NCBI RefSeq assembly: GCF_021596945.1 | Contig: NZ_CP063779.1 | Span: 2,454,001-2,518,000, forward strand | Direction: 5' to 3' | Source of the DNA: Mongoliitalea daihaiensis | Lineage (GTDB): Bacteria > Bacteroidota > Bacteroidia > Cytophagales > Cyclobacteriaceae | Length of the DNA stretch: 64,000 nt | Shown here: one piece after another, positions 1 to 8,596 of the stretch | How the letters are laid out: each line of letters starts with the position of its first letter | Position numbering within the stretch: the first letter of the stretch is position 1 | Translations under genes and position numbers: made by a program | Notes under the pieces: generated by a model | Told to the model about the DNA's origin: nothing | Database searches by the model: none | The model's input: the letters and a program-made list of their open reading frames with translations, nothing else

Positions 1-734
1 TCAAAAAACTGCCTAGATTCTACTGATTTGGTGCCAGGGAAGTAACTTATCCACTCTCCGATCTTCTTTCCATTCTCATACGTGCCTTTTTCGGACACCA
101 TCCTTGTACCTGCATAGCGCGTGTAAGGACCATCAGGCTCTCCATTTTTATAGTCGACTTCGACCAAAATATCACCTTGAGGAAAAAATTCCCTGTAGGG
201 TCCTGATCTTAATCCTGCTTTATAATTCTCCCTAGACAGTAATTCGCCAGTATCGTAAAATTTAACCCAAGTACCCTCTTTTTTTCCATTTTGATATTGT
301 CCCTCTACTTTTACTTGCCGAGGATTCAACCAACTGAAATTCCCGTCTCTTCCGAAAAATTCCTTATAGGTCCCTACAGGAATTGAATCAGCAAAAGACA
401 TTTCCAAAACAAGCGCACCTGTGCTGTCAAATTCTCGGTAGCTACCATTTAATTGATTATTTCTATACTGCCGTTCTGACTTTTTCACATTTCCTGCCTG
501 AAATGTTGTCAAGAGTCCTTCTCGGCTACCAGCCTCGAAATTGATGGTTTGTATTAGTTGTCTTGTCTTTGGGTTTTCAAATCTCCATAAACCTTCCATC
601 AAGCCATTTCTTAAAATCCCAGTCCCTACCAATGTTGAATCACTGTTGAAAATGCTGACAACATTGGGGGTGTTTTGAGCAAGAGTAGCCGTTGCGATGC
701 TGAGGATGAAGAAGGCAACAAAAATATATTTCAT
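1..734 (-). CDS. MORN/YwqK-like repeat protein, exported (partial)
   Basis: I translated this by eye from an ATG at 734-732; the frame stays open to the left edge, so the C-terminus is outside the window. Residues 1-20 form a signal peptide ending in LAQ. The rest is a series of roughly 22-25 residue repeats of the form G-x-(Y/W)-x-x-(F/Y), for example GTYKEFFGRDG, GTWVKFYDTGE and GPYREFFPQGD. These match the MORN-like repeats of 'YwqK family antitoxin' proteins. That name is a family label; no toxin partner is seen and the function is unknown. The protein probably sits in the periplasm or at the cell surface. Confidence 0.75.
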   Translation of the reverse strand, partial: MKYIFVAFFILSIATATLAQNTPNVVSIFNSDSTLVGTGILRNGLMEGLWRFENPKTRQLIQTINFEAGSREGLLTTFQAGNVKKSERQYRNNQLNGSYREFDSTGALVLEMSFADSIPVGTYKEFFGRDGNFSWLNPRQVKVEGQYQNGKKEGTWVKFYDTGELLSRENYKAGLRSGPYREFFPQGDILVEVDYKNGEPDGPYTRYAGTRMVSEKGTYENGKKIGEWISYFPGTKSVESRQFF

Positions 735-822
735 AAGAAGTTGGTCAGGATTCAATTATATACTTACGTAATCTACAATATGCGGTTGTAAATTAGTTCA
801 ATTTGAAGAAAAAAGGAAAGAA

Positions 823-1359
823 TTACCACGGATATTCAAGAATTCTGTCAATTTCTTTTGACAGTACTACTTGCAATTGGGTTGCGGTATCGGGTAGTTC
901 TATTTTTTTAAAGATTTGCAGGCTTTCATGTACCTTAGTATAATTTTTTTCCCTGACTGGGTGTAAGATTTTTTTATAATTCCACACGTCGAAATCCTGA
1001 CTAATACTAAATGAGGATGTATGACTCAGATTAAATTCTATCAATCTCCCTCCAAAATCTCTACCACCAAGAACCAAAAGATAGAGCCCATGCCCCCACC
1101 AATTTAAAATCCGAATATTGAATCCTGAGTCTGGATCAAAATCCCGTATCAAATCCAACACTTGATAAGGATAGCCCTCCAATTGCAAACCTTTGGTGAC
1201 TTTGCAGCCCTTGGCGAAGGGGAAGATGGATGTAAGTCTCTCTTGGTTGTATTGATTAGAGAGTTCTGTGAAAAGTGATAAAAAAAGCGTCGTTTGTTGG
1301 TTGATTTCTTCCCACAAGGATTTATTTTCCAACAAACGACGGTTAATTTCTTCCTTCAT
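823..1359 (-). CDS. Conserved hypothetical protein, 178 aa
   Basis: I do not recognise the family. I chose the start at 1359, one base after the fabH stop (TAATATG arrangement). A start 45 bases further upstream, at 1404, would lie inside fabH. The protein has no signal peptide. It begins with a charged helical stretch (KEEINRRLLENKSLWEEINQQ) and continues with mixed alpha/beta sequence containing a DFDPDSG segment and an aromatic NWWGHGLYLL segment. It looks cytosolic. Its tight coupling to fabH suggests co-translation, and perhaps a role tied to the same acyl product, but that is inference. Confidence 0.65.
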   Translation of the reverse strand: MKEEINRRLLENKSLWEEINQQTTLFLSLFTELSNQYNQERLTSIFPFAKGCKVTKGLQLEGYPYQVLDLIRDFDPDSGFNIRILNWWGHGLYLLVLGGRDFGGRLIEFNLSHTSSFSISQDFDVWNYKKILHPVREKNYTKVHESLQIFKKIELPDTATQLQVVLSKEIDRILEYPW

Positions 1360-1360
1360 A

Positions 1361-2359
1361 TTACCATCTAAGCAATGCAGATGCCCATGCAAAGCCACTG
1401 CCAAAAGCAGCTAAACAAATAAGATCACCTTCTTTAATTCTACCTTGTTCCCAAGCTTCGGACAATGCGATGGGGATGGTGCCTGCCGTAGTGTTTCCCA
1501 AATACATGATATTGTTAAACACCTTCTCATCTGGTAAGCCCATTTTTTGTTGAATATAATTGCTGATCCTCAAGTTAGCTTGGTGAGGTACCAAAAGATC
1601 AATTTCAGATTTGTCTATTCCATTGGCCTCAAGTGCTTCATTGATTACTTCAGAAAAGCGTACTACAGCATGCTTAAATACTGCATTTCCGTTCATTTTT
1701 AAAAAGAAGTCTCCACGTTCTATGAGTTCCTGAGAGATTCTAACAGGTTGGCTAGAACTCGGTGCGATGCAATACAATTCTTCTGCATGGTCACCATCGG
1801 CATGCAAGTGTGTAGACAAGATACCAGGCATGTTGGACTCTACAGCTGATAGCACCACAGCACCTGCACCATCTGCAAAGATGACGGCACTTGACCTGCC
1901 TTCATCGCTTTTATCCAAAGCGGAGGACTGGATTTCTGCGCCTACGACTAGGATGTTTTTATACATCCCTGTTTTGATAAATTGATCTGCTACCGAAAGG
2001 CCATAGATAAAGCCTGAACAAGCGTTTCTGATATCCAGTGCACCAATACCTTGCATACCTAATTCCCGCTGCAACAAAACACCATTTCCTGGTAAAAAGT
2101 AATCAGCAGTAATAGTTGCGAAAACAATGAAGTCTATATCTTTTGGGCTCAGGCCTGCCCGCTCCAAGGCCATTTTGGAAGCAGCAGCTGACATGCTTGT
2201 TACTGTGTCTTTTCCAGGCGTAAACCAACGTCTTTCATGAATACCTGTTCGCTCCACAATCCAATCGTTATTGGTGTTCATGATGGAAGAAAGATAATCG
2301 TTGGTGATGATATTCTCTGGTACATAATGACCGGCACCTGTTATTCTGGATTTTTTCAT
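1361..2359 (-). CDS. fabH: 3-oxoacyl-ACP synthase III (FabH-type)
   Basis: This is a 332-residue thiolase-fold condensing enzyme. FabH normally joins acetyl-CoA to malonyl-ACP to start fatty acid synthesis. The catalytic triad is visible: Cys114 in RNACSGF, His259 in VPHQAN and Asn289 in GNTTAGT. The N-terminal NDWIVERTGI segment (31-40) is typical of FabH, and length is normal. It is first in a two-gene unit with the 178-aa protein. A promoter with an embedded palindrome lies upstream at 2407-2439. Bacteroidota often carry more than one FabH-like protein, so this could be a paralogue that makes a special acyl group. No other fatty acid genes are adjacent. Confidence 0.88.
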   Translation of the reverse strand: MKKSRITGAGHYVPENIITNDYLSSIMNTNNDWIVERTGIHERRWFTPGKDTVTSMSAAASKMALERAGLSPKDIDFIVFATITADYFLPGNGVLLQRELGMQGIGALDIRNACSGFIYGLSVADQFIKTGMYKNILVVGAEIQSSALDKSDEGRSSAVIFADGAGAVVLSAVESNMPGILSTHLHADGDHAEELYCIAPSSSQPVRISQELIERGDFFLKMNGNAVFKHAVVRFSEVINEALEANGIDKSEIDLLVPHQANLRISNYIQQKMGLPDEKVFNNIMYLGNTTAGTIPIALSEAWEQGRIKEGDLICLAAFGSGFAWASALLRW

Positions 2360-2406
2360 GAAGAATGATTTTGGTTAAACTTGGGCTTAGCGTTCTGTTG
2401 GCGAGG

Positions 2407-2439
2407 CAAATATCCAATTATTGGATGGGATTACCAAAA
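2407..2439 (-). promoter_or_regulatory. fabH promoter with internal palindrome
   Basis: Read on the minus strand, TTTTG (2439-2435) is followed after 20 bases by GATATTTG (2414-2407). The second element is one base off the Bacteroidota -7 consensus TAnnTTTG. The spacer holds a perfect inverted repeat, ATCCAAT-T-ATTGGAT at 2412-2426, that touches the -7 element, as a repressor operator would. The expected transcript start is about 40 bases before the fabH ATG. Confidence 0.45.
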
Positions 2440-2470
2440 CTAAGCAATCCGTAAGGGTAGGCCTGGTTTG

Positions 2471-3370
2471 CTAGATTCTTCCCTGGCTTTTCAATTTCCA
2501 ATAGCGTAAAAGACCTGCTACAGACATCCAGCTTGGATTGGCATATTCATAAACCTGAATAAGCGCATCTGAGCAGTTTTTTACCTCCAACTGTTTTCTT
2601 GTATATCGCATGAACAGCTTAGTAACCTCATCACTGGGCGTTTGGTTTTCAAAATGTTCCTTCATCCACTGAGCCCAATCATCCAAGACTAGAGTCAATG
2701 CTTCCATGTGTTTAATAGGCTGATCTATCACCCCAAAGTGAGTTAAATAAAGCTGAGTTGGTCGATGCTCGAGGATTTTCCCGATGGAGTTTTTCCAATC
2801 TTCTATGTGAATGTCTGGTGGAGGGCATGGAGGAACCACTGGGCCATTGTCAATTTTCACTCCTGCTACATCTCCGGTGAATATGATGGAGTCAATTTTC
2901 CAAGCAATATGATGTACAGCATGTCCAGGGGTATGAAGACCCTCAAGAGTAAGGTTACCCACCACGAATGTTTGACCATCTCCAACCGAAACAAGATTTT
3001 CTTCAGGAATCGCTTGCATACTCCCCCAAAGTCGTTCCATTTCTTTCCCATAAATCATAGCAGCAGAATTCCATAATTTTTCAGGACTTGCAAGGTGAGG
3101 TAAACCCAATGGATGAACATGGATTTTTGCGCCGAGCGCTGCAAATTTCCAGGCTGCACCTGCATGATCGAAATGAATGTGTGATAAGAAAACATGGGCA
3201 ATATCTGATACCTGGAATCCAAGCTGTTCTATGCCCTGTTGAAGCTGAGGAAAAGTACTTTCTGGTCCAGTTTCAATAAGAATTGGTCCTACCGATGTCT
3301 CTATTAAAAAACAAGCAATGGCTTCGGAGGTTTCAAGAAATTGAAGGTCGATTGTATGTATAGTAGGCAT
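2471..3370 (-). CDS. MBL-fold metallo-hydrolase
   Basis: This 299-residue cytosolic protein has the metallo-beta-lactamase zinc signature HIHFDH (His64, His66, Asp68, His69), followed by His150 in TPGHAVHH, Asp167 in FTGDVAG and His211 in LTHFG. The full two-metal ligand set is therefore present. The family hydrolyses thioesters, glyoxalase-type substrates or lactones; the substrate here cannot be read from sequence. Its ATG overlaps the stop of the SRAP gene by one base (TAATG), so it is translationally coupled as the last gene of a YheT - SRAP - MBL operon. Confidence 0.85.
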   Translation of the reverse strand: MPTIHTIDLQFLETSEAIACFLIETSVGPILIETGPESTFPQLQQGIEQLGFQVSDIAHVFLSHIHFDHAGAAWKFAALGAKIHVHPLGLPHLASPEKLWNSAAMIYGKEMERLWGSMQAIPEENLVSVGDGQTFVVGNLTLEGLHTPGHAVHHIAWKIDSIIFTGDVAGVKIDNGPVVPPCPPPDIHIEDWKNSIGKILEHRPTQLYLTHFGVIDQPIKHMEALTLVLDDWAQWMKEHFENQTPSDEVTKLFMRYTRKQLEVKNCSDALIQVYEYANPSWMSVAGLLRYWKLKSQGRI

Positions 3371-4068
3371 TATCCAAATAGGGTATAGTTTCCAAATTGA
3401 TCCATAGGAGAGGTTTTTCGAATGATTCCAGGACTGTCATTGTGCACTGAATTAACCAACGGAGAGACAGTGTGAGAGGCCATTAATTCGGGCTGGTATG
3501 GATTTAAGAGGTTGAGTAAAGTTTCTTCTGAACTGTAAGGGTCTAACCACTTCCTTTCGTCTTCTTTGGTAAGTATCACGGGCATTCTGTCGTGAATTTC
3601 TCCTACCACAGAGTTGGGTTGGGTTGTCAGGATTAAAAAAGTATGGTTGTTATCTCCTTTTTCATTTTCAAATTCTTCCCAGATGCCGGCAAAAGCAAAC
3701 AATTCGTCATTCTCCAGTGCGAATCGATAAGGAATTTTTGTTTTTTTACCTACTTTTTTCCATTCAAAAAAACAATCTGCGGGAATCAAACATCGCCGCT
3801 TTTGAAAGGCGGATTTGAAGGAGACTTTTTGGTGGACTGTTTCTGCACGTGCATTGATGAAATTGATAGAGACAGGTTTGTTTTTGGCAAAGTCTGGTGT
3901 GAGACCCCAGTAAAAGAAAGAAAACCCTTTTGGACTATCTGAAGTGATGACAGGGACCAATTGAGAGGGAGCAATGTTGTACCGAGGTTTGAAGTCTCCC
4001 AACATCTCTGCCTGAAATCGTTCTTCTAGTTCTATCTTGCTTTTGCTGAGCGAATATCTACCACACAT
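3370..4068 (-). CDS. SRAP-domain (HMCES/YedK-type) abasic-site protein
   Basis: This 232-residue protein begins MCGRY. In this family Cys2, exposed after Met removal, forms a covalent DNA-protein crosslink with abasic sites in single-stranded DNA, shielding them until repair. Other conserved family residues are visible: Asn72 and Glu76 in NARAET, Glu102 in CFFEWKK, and His159 in EIHDRMPVIL. Length is typical. It lies 20 bases after yheT and overlaps the next gene by one base, forming a compact operon. YedK is usually SOS-linked, but no LexA-like site is evident here. Confidence 0.92.
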   Translation of the reverse strand: MCGRYSLSKSKIELEERFQAEMLGDFKPRYNIAPSQLVPVITSDSPKGFSFFYWGLTPDFAKNKPVSINFINARAETVHQKVSFKSAFQKRRCLIPADCFFEWKKVGKKTKIPYRFALENDELFAFAGIWEEFENEKGDNNHTFLILTTQPNSVVGEIHDRMPVILTKEDERKWLDPYSSEETLLNLLNPYQPELMASHTVSPLVNSVHNDSPGIIRKTSPMDQFGNYTLFG

Positions 4069-4088
4069 AGCTGTATTTTTTTTGAAAA

Positions 4089-5048
4089 TTAAGGTTCATA
4101 TTTGATAAATTCAAATGCTCTTTTTTCGGACCAATAAATGTCCTCTTTTGCTCGGGGGGTAAATCCTACATGTCCACCTAACTTAGGGAACTCCATCCAA
4201 ACAGCTTCCAAGGTTCTGCCCAATGAAATTGGAAAACATTTGTCAGTCAGAAAAGGGTCGTTTTGAGCATTCAATATAAGTGTAGGGACTTCAATGCTTT
4301 CTAAAAAATAGAGCGAAGAACATTGTTCGTAATAATCATGCGCGTCTTTAAATCCATGTAAAGGACCCGTGTAAAGATTATCAAAGTCTTTGAGTGTTTT
4401 GATTTTGCGTAGAGTACCTACGGGGATGTCGTGTGGAAATATTTTTGCTTTTTTAGCTACTTTTTCTTTAAGAGTTCTCAAGAAACGCTTGGCATACATG
4501 ATATTTTCTCCAGTAGAAATCTTATCGGAGGAACTTTCCAAGTGCAATGGTACCGAAATGGCGACTCCCTTTTTGATTTTTGCAGCGGAGGTTCTTTTTT
4601 CTCCTAAATACTTTAAAGTCAGGTTTCCTCCAAGGCTAAAACCTATTAAATAAATGCTTTGGTAGTTTTTTTCTGCATGCCTGACTACCTCATCTAAGTC
4701 ATACGTAGCCCCTGAATGGTAAAAAATGGGTTTCTGATTGAGTTCCTCCCCACATCCTCGAAAGTTCCAAGTCAGCACATCGTAGCCATTGGAGTAGAAT
4801 TGTCGGGCCATGCCTGTCATGTAAGGACGTTGACTATTCCCCTCGAGGCCATGACTGATAATGACAAGTTCTTTGGAATCAGTTTTCAGCCAATCTAAGT
4901 CTAGAAAGTCCCCATCTAAAGTTGTAATGCGCTCTCTCTCAAAAGGAAGCAGGATTGAAGATCGAAATAAGGAAGGGATAATAGTTTGTAAATGACCGTT
5001 GAAGAGCCACTTGGGTGATTCGTATGTCGTGTTTTTACTTAAGGGCAT
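4089..5048 (-). CDS. YheT-family alpha/beta hydrolase
   Basis: This 319-residue hydrolase has the N-terminal family signature PKWLFNGHLQT (12-22). The nucleophile motif GFSLG places Ser138, and the rest of the triad is probably Asp264 (NAQNDPF) and His293 (GGHVGF). YheT-type proteins (the ABHD1/3 branch) are predicted carboxylesterases or lipases acting on acyl esters; the bacterial substrate is not established. It is the first gene of the minus-strand operon with the SRAP and MBL genes. It has no signal peptide. Confidence 0.88.
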   Translation of the reverse strand: MPLSKNTTYESPKWLFNGHLQTIIPSLFRSSILLPFERERITTLDGDFLDLDWLKTDSKELVIISHGLEGNSQRPYMTGMARQFYSNGYDVLTWNFRGCGEELNQKPIFYHSGATYDLDEVVRHAEKNYQSIYLIGFSLGGNLTLKYLGEKRTSAAKIKKGVAISVPLHLESSSDKISTGENIMYAKRFLRTLKEKVAKKAKIFPHDIPVGTLRKIKTLKDFDNLYTGPLHGFKDAHDYYEQCSSLYFLESIEVPTLILNAQNDPFLTDKCFPISLGRTLEAVWMEFPKLGGHVGFTPRAKEDIYWSEKRAFEFIKYEP

Positions 5049-5142
5049 TTCTGAACAATATTGGTGTTTTCATGCTTTACAATCCTGAAAATACTACTAT
5101 AAATTTGAATAAAGACATTTTAAGAACTATTTTTGGACTCCT

Positions 5143-5150
5143 TAAATTTG
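5143..5150 (+). promoter_or_regulatory. Candidate -7 element for the E2 gene
   Basis: TAAATTTG matches the Bacteroidota -7 consensus TAnnTTTG and ends 21 bases before the E2 start codon. A second copy of the same octamer lies at 5100-5107, so there may be two starts. No clear -33 TTTG is seen at the usual spacing. Confidence 0.4.
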
Positions 5151-5171
5151 GACTAGGAATCTATTAAACTT

Positions 5172-6824
5172 ATGGCCGATATAATTAGAATGCCCAAAAT
5201 GAGCGACACCATGGAAGAAGGGGTGATCGCAGCGTGGTTGAAAAAAGTTGGAGATACTGTTAAGCCTGGAGATATTCTAGCAGAAGTGGAAACCGATAAG
5301 GCGACCATGGAATTGGAATCGTACGAAGAGGGTGTGCTTTTACACATCGGAGTGCAAGAAAAAGATGCAGTACCAGTCAATGGAGTAATCGCAATTATTG
5401 GAGAAAAGGGTGAAAATATAGATGCTTTGCTGAAGGAGATCTCTTCTGGAGACGCTCCTGCCGAAAAAGTAGAAGAAAAGAAAGAAGATCCTGCTCCGAA
5501 AAAAGAAGCAGAAAAACCAACGAAAGTAGAAAAAATCGATACGTCGGGAATCAATGCTACACTCATTACTATGCCCAAAATGAGTGATACCATGACAGAT
5601 GGTACCATTGCAAGTTGGTTGAAAAAAGTGGGTGACGTGGTAAAATCCGGCGATATCATTGCAGAAGTGGAAACCGATAAGGCAACCATGGAACTGGAAT
5701 CATATGAAGATGGTACTCTGCTTTATATAGGTGTAGATGCAGGTGACTCAGTTCCTGTCGATGGCGTGATTGCTATTATCGGTGAGAAAGGTGCAGATTA
5801 TGAAACTTTGTTAAAAGCACATGATTCTAAATCCTCTGAAGAACCTGAAGCTACTGCTGAGGAAGCTCCTGTGAAAGAAGAAAAAGTAGCGGATGAACCA
5901 AAGGCAGCTGCCACCACAGCTTCTGCTCCTGTAGTATCTACGTCCGATACAGGGGATCGAGTAAAAGCCTCTCCGTTAGCGAAACGTTTAGCTGAAGAGA
6001 AAGGAATTGATATCCGTCAAGTAAAAGGTTCTGGCGAAGGAGGTAGAATTATCAAGCGAGACGTTGAAACATTCACACCAGCTGCCGCTGAGGCAGCTCC
6101 AGCACCAGTGGGCACTAGCGCGTCTGCACCTGCTATGGGTCAAGAATCCTTCCGAGAAGAGAAAGTTTCTCAAATGCGTAAGGTCATAGCGAAGCGATTA
6201 GCTGAAAGTAAGTATACGGCCCCTCACTTCTACCTAACCATGGAAATCAACATGGATAAAGCTATAGAAGCGAGAAAGAGCATGAATGAAATATCTCCAG
6301 TGAAAATTTCTTTTAATGATATGGTGATCAAAGCAGCAGCAGCAGCTTTGCGTCAACATCCAAAAGTAAATTCTTCTTGGTTGGGTGATAAAATCCGCTA
6401 TAATGACCATATCCATATCGGTATGGCAGTAGCAGTGGAAGAAGGTTTGTTGGTTCCAGTAATTAGATTTGCAGACTCCAAGTCTCTATCCCAAATCTCC
6501 AATGATGCGAAGTCTCTTGGAGGAAAGGCTAAAAATAAAGAATTGCAGCCGAAGGATTGGGAAGGAAATACCTTCACCATTTCTAACCTGGGAATGTTCG
6601 GTATCGATGAATTTACAGCCATCATCAATCCGCCGGATGCATGCATCCTAGCCGTAGGAGGTATCAAAGAAACAGTGGTTGTGAAGAATGGTCAAATGCA
6701 AATTGGTAACGTGATGAAAGTAACCCTTTCTTGCGACCATAGAGTAGTAGATGGTGCCGTAGGTTCTGCATTCTTGCAGACATTGAAAGGCTTGTTGGAA
6801 GATCCAGTAAGAATTCTGATCTAA
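5172..6824 (+). CDS. Pyruvate dehydrogenase E2, dihydrolipoamide acetyltransferase
   Basis: This 550-residue E2 transfers acetyl groups from E1-bound intermediates to CoA and forms the complex core. Two lipoyl domains (about 2-78 and 131-206) each carry the ETDKA lipoylation motif, with Lys43 and Lys170. Ala/Glu/Lys/Pro-rich linkers lead to a peripheral subunit-binding domain (about 263-300, SPLAKRLAEE). The catalytic domain (about 325-550) has His523 and Asp527 in DHRVVDG. Tandem lipoyl domains fit acetyl-transferring E2s. E1 and E3 genes are not in the window, so it is transcribed alone, with a strong terminator at its 3' end. Confidence 0.95.
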   Translation: MADIIRMPKMSDTMEEGVIAAWLKKVGDTVKPGDILAEVETDKATMELESYEEGVLLHIGVQEKDAVPVNGVIAIIGEKGENIDALLKEISSGDAPAEKVEEKKEDPAPKKEAEKPTKVEKIDTSGINATLITMPKMSDTMTDGTIASWLKKVGDVVKSGDIIAEVETDKATMELESYEDGTLLYIGVDAGDSVPVDGVIAIIGEKGADYETLLKAHDSKSSEEPEATAEEAPVKEEKVADEPKAAATTASAPVVSTSDTGDRVKASPLAKRLAEEKGIDIRQVKGSGEGGRIIKRDVETFTPAAAEAAPAPVGTSASAPAMGQESFREEKVSQMRKVIAKRLAESKYTAPHFYLTMEINMDKAIEARKSMNEISPVKISFNDMVIKAAAAALRQHPKVNSSWLGDKIRYNDHIHIGMAVAVEEGLLVPVIRFADSKSLSQISNDAKSLGGKAKNKELQPKDWEGNTFTISNLGMFGIDEFTAIINPPDACILAVGGIKETVVVKNGQMQIGNVMKVTLSCDHRVVDGAVGSAFLQTLKGLLEDPVRILI

Positions 6825-6845
6825 TTCAATAAAAAAACACCTGTC

Positions 6846-6873
6846 AAAAAGTCCTGATTTTTCGGGACTTTTT
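6846..6873 (+). terminator. Rho-independent terminator after E2
   Basis: A 12-bp stem (6846-6857 with 6862-6873, one T-G pair) closes a TTTT loop. The stem flanks are A-tract and T-tract, so it could work in both directions. It starts 21 bases after the E2 stop. Confidence 0.8.
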
Positions 6874-6903
6874 GGTTTGGTCAATGTTTTGATCATACTG
6901 GAT

Positions 6904-7069
6904 TGTTGTATCAAGTACCAAGTACCATGTATCAAGTACTAGGTGCCAAGTAGAGATTCTGGTATCAAAAGACGTAATCATTATTCCCACCACAATCAAA
7001 CTGTGGACAGTGGACCTACCCACCAAACAACTAATCACCAATCAAGTAACCAATCACTAATCACTAATC
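6904..7069. repeat. Heptamer-phased intergenic array
   Basis: From 6904 to 6952 the sequence is seven consecutive 7-base units near the consensus YCAAGTA (tcaagta, ccaagta, ccatgta and so on). From 7030 to 7069 there are five units near ACYAATC, broken once by a 5-base insert. The two blocks are 126 bases apart start to start, exactly 18 units, and the intervening sequence keeps partial 7-base periodicity (tgtggac, agtggac). The array fills nearly all of the gap between the E2 terminator and the hslV ATG. Confidence 0.75.
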
Positions 7070-7079
7070 AACTCCCCAC

Positions 7080-7622
7080 ATGGAAAAAATAAAATCAACA
7101 ACCGTCGTCGCGATCAAGCATAATGGAGAAGTGGTCATCGGAGCGGATGGTCAGGCTACGATGGGAAATACTGTAGCTAAGAGTTCTGTCAACAAAATAC
7201 GAAAACTACAAGGAGGCAAAATCGTGACAGGCTTTGCTGGTTCGACAGCAGATGCATTTACCCTGTTGGAAAAGTTTGAAGAAAAGCTAAGTGCTTATGG
7301 TAACAATATGAAGCGTGCGGCCGTGGAATTGGCCAAGGAATGGAGAATGGACCGTATGTTGAGTCGATTGGAAGCGATGATGATTGTGGCAGATTCACAG
7401 GATATTCTGATCATATCAGGTACAGGTGATGTCATCGAACCGGATATGGAGATCGCCACGATTGGTTCAGGAAGCATGTTTGCTCAATCAGCAGCACGTG
7501 CGCTGAAAAAATTTGCTCCTCAACTCAGTGCAGAGGAAATGGTCCGCGAAAGTTTGGGGATAGCAGCAGATGTCTGTATTTATACCAATCACAATTTGGT
7601 AGTAGAGAAAGTGGTTAAGTAA
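7080..7622 (+). CDS. hslV: HslV, peptidase subunit of the HslUV protease
   Basis: This 180-residue Ntn-hydrolase forms the proteolytic double ring of HslUV (ClpYQ), which degrades proteins unfolded by HslU. The mature catalytic N-terminus is probably Thr7 in STTVVA, aligning with Thr1 of the E. coli enzyme, which would leave a short propeptide MEKIKS. The segment GADGQATMGN (21-30) is diagnostic. Length is normal. hslU is not adjacent, whereas many bacteria have hslVU in tandem. The heptamer array occupies the upstream region, so the promoter is unclear. Confidence 0.95.
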   Translation: MEKIKSTTVVAIKHNGEVVIGADGQATMGNTVAKSSVNKIRKLQGGKIVTGFAGSTADAFTLLEKFEEKLSAYGNNMKRAAVELAKEWRMDRMLSRLEAMMIVADSQDILIISGTGDVIEPDMEIATIGSGSMFAQSAARALKKFAPQLSAEEMVRESLGIAADVCIYTNHNLVVEKVVK

Positions 7623-7645
7623 TTCAATACTGATTGAAGGGAATT

Positions 7646-7673
7646 AGCCTCTCAAGAGAATTCTTGGGAGGCT
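7646..7673 (+). terminator. Rho-independent terminator after hslV
   Basis: A 12-bp stem with one T-G pair (7646-7657 with 7662-7673) closes a GAAT loop and is followed by a T-rich tail. It starts 23 bases after the hslV stop. Confidence 0.85.
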
Positions 7674-7754
7674 TTTATTTTTTAAAAATGGTGCAAAGTG
7701 AAAATAATTTACATTTTATGTTTGATGTACAGGGGGTTAGGTTAAAAAAACCGC

Positions 7755-8525
7755 TCAAAGCATCTTTTTAATAATTGATTCCATATAACCCATTTCTGAA
7801 ATGGATGTGGGTTCAAACACTCCATGAACATCTACGATTATTCCTGTCTTGTCAATAAAAATATTTTCAGGATAAGGGAATGAACCGATCTCTTTGATGT
7901 AGGCTTCGGCATCAGTTACCTGTTGAAAGTTGAATGCATGTTTTGTTAGAAAGCGTTTGACTTGCTCTTCTGAATCGAAGGTCAGGGCTACAAAATTCAC
8001 TCGTTCTCCAAATTTTTCCTGTAAAGTATTCAGTCCTGGCATCTCCTGCATGCATCCCTTGCAACCAATAAACCATAAGTTGACTACCGTTGGTTTTTCT
8101 TGAGGTCCTCCAATACGAATCTGTTCTCCAGTCAATGTGATGAAATCTTGGATGGGAGCTGGAGTGCCTATTTTCTCTGATTGATTGCCATTGACTAGGT
8201 ATTCGCTGCCAATGCGAATGGAGTAGCTAAACGGTTGCAGGGTCATGCTGTCCGACTTTACCGCATATTTCATGTGAAAGGTTACCTGAACAGGCCTTTG
8301 GAGGCTATCTGACACTTTTAACTGTTCGGATAGAAGATAAATGCTATCTCTGAATGCTTGGTATTCGTTTTTGTCAAAAAGTCGAGCAGTTGGGGAATAT
8401 TGAAAATGAGTCGCCTTTATTCTTGAAGGATGTGGATGAAAAATATAATCATAAGCGAGTAGCAGGGCAATTAATCCTACAGCAATGCAGAGCATCAAAA
8501 AAATAATTTTCCCCAATCTTTTCAT
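7755..8525 (-). CDS. TlpA-like membrane-anchored thioredoxin-fold protein
   Basis: This 256-residue protein has one N-terminal membrane segment (about 7-27) without a lipobox, then about 90 residues of unassigned periplasmic sequence, then a thioredoxin-like domain (about 118-256). The active site is Cys155-Lys-Gly-Cys158 in WFIGCKGCMQEMPGLN, the AhpC/TSA-Redoxin or TlpA layout. TlpA-type proteins reduce disulfides of exported proteins such as cytochromes or extracellular enzymes. CKGC differs from the common CxPC. No cytochrome maturation genes are nearby, so the client is unknown. Confidence 0.85.
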   Translation of the reverse strand: MKRLGKIIFLMLCIAVGLIALLLAYDYIFHPHPSRIKATHFQYSPTARLFDKNEYQAFRDSIYLLSEQLKVSDSLQRPVQVTFHMKYAVKSDSMTLQPFSYSIRIGSEYLVNGNQSEKIGTPAPIQDFITLTGEQIRIGGPQEKPTVVNLWFIGCKGCMQEMPGLNTLQEKFGERVNFVALTFDSEEQVKRFLTKHAFNFQQVTDAEAYIKEIGSFPYPENIFIDKTGIIVDVHGVFEPTSISEMGYMESIIKKML

Positions 8526-8596
8526 GTTGTAGTCAGTATTGTATTCATACTAGCAAACTAAGGATAATTCATCAATTTAAAAAAAGCTTCCAGCGG

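Noticed and set aside
5153-5689. Long minus-strand open frame of 178 codons inside the E2 gene
   Set aside because: It is a shadow of the E2 coding sequence: Ser/Thr/Phe-rich composition, internal repetition from the lipoyl domains, and no family resemblance.
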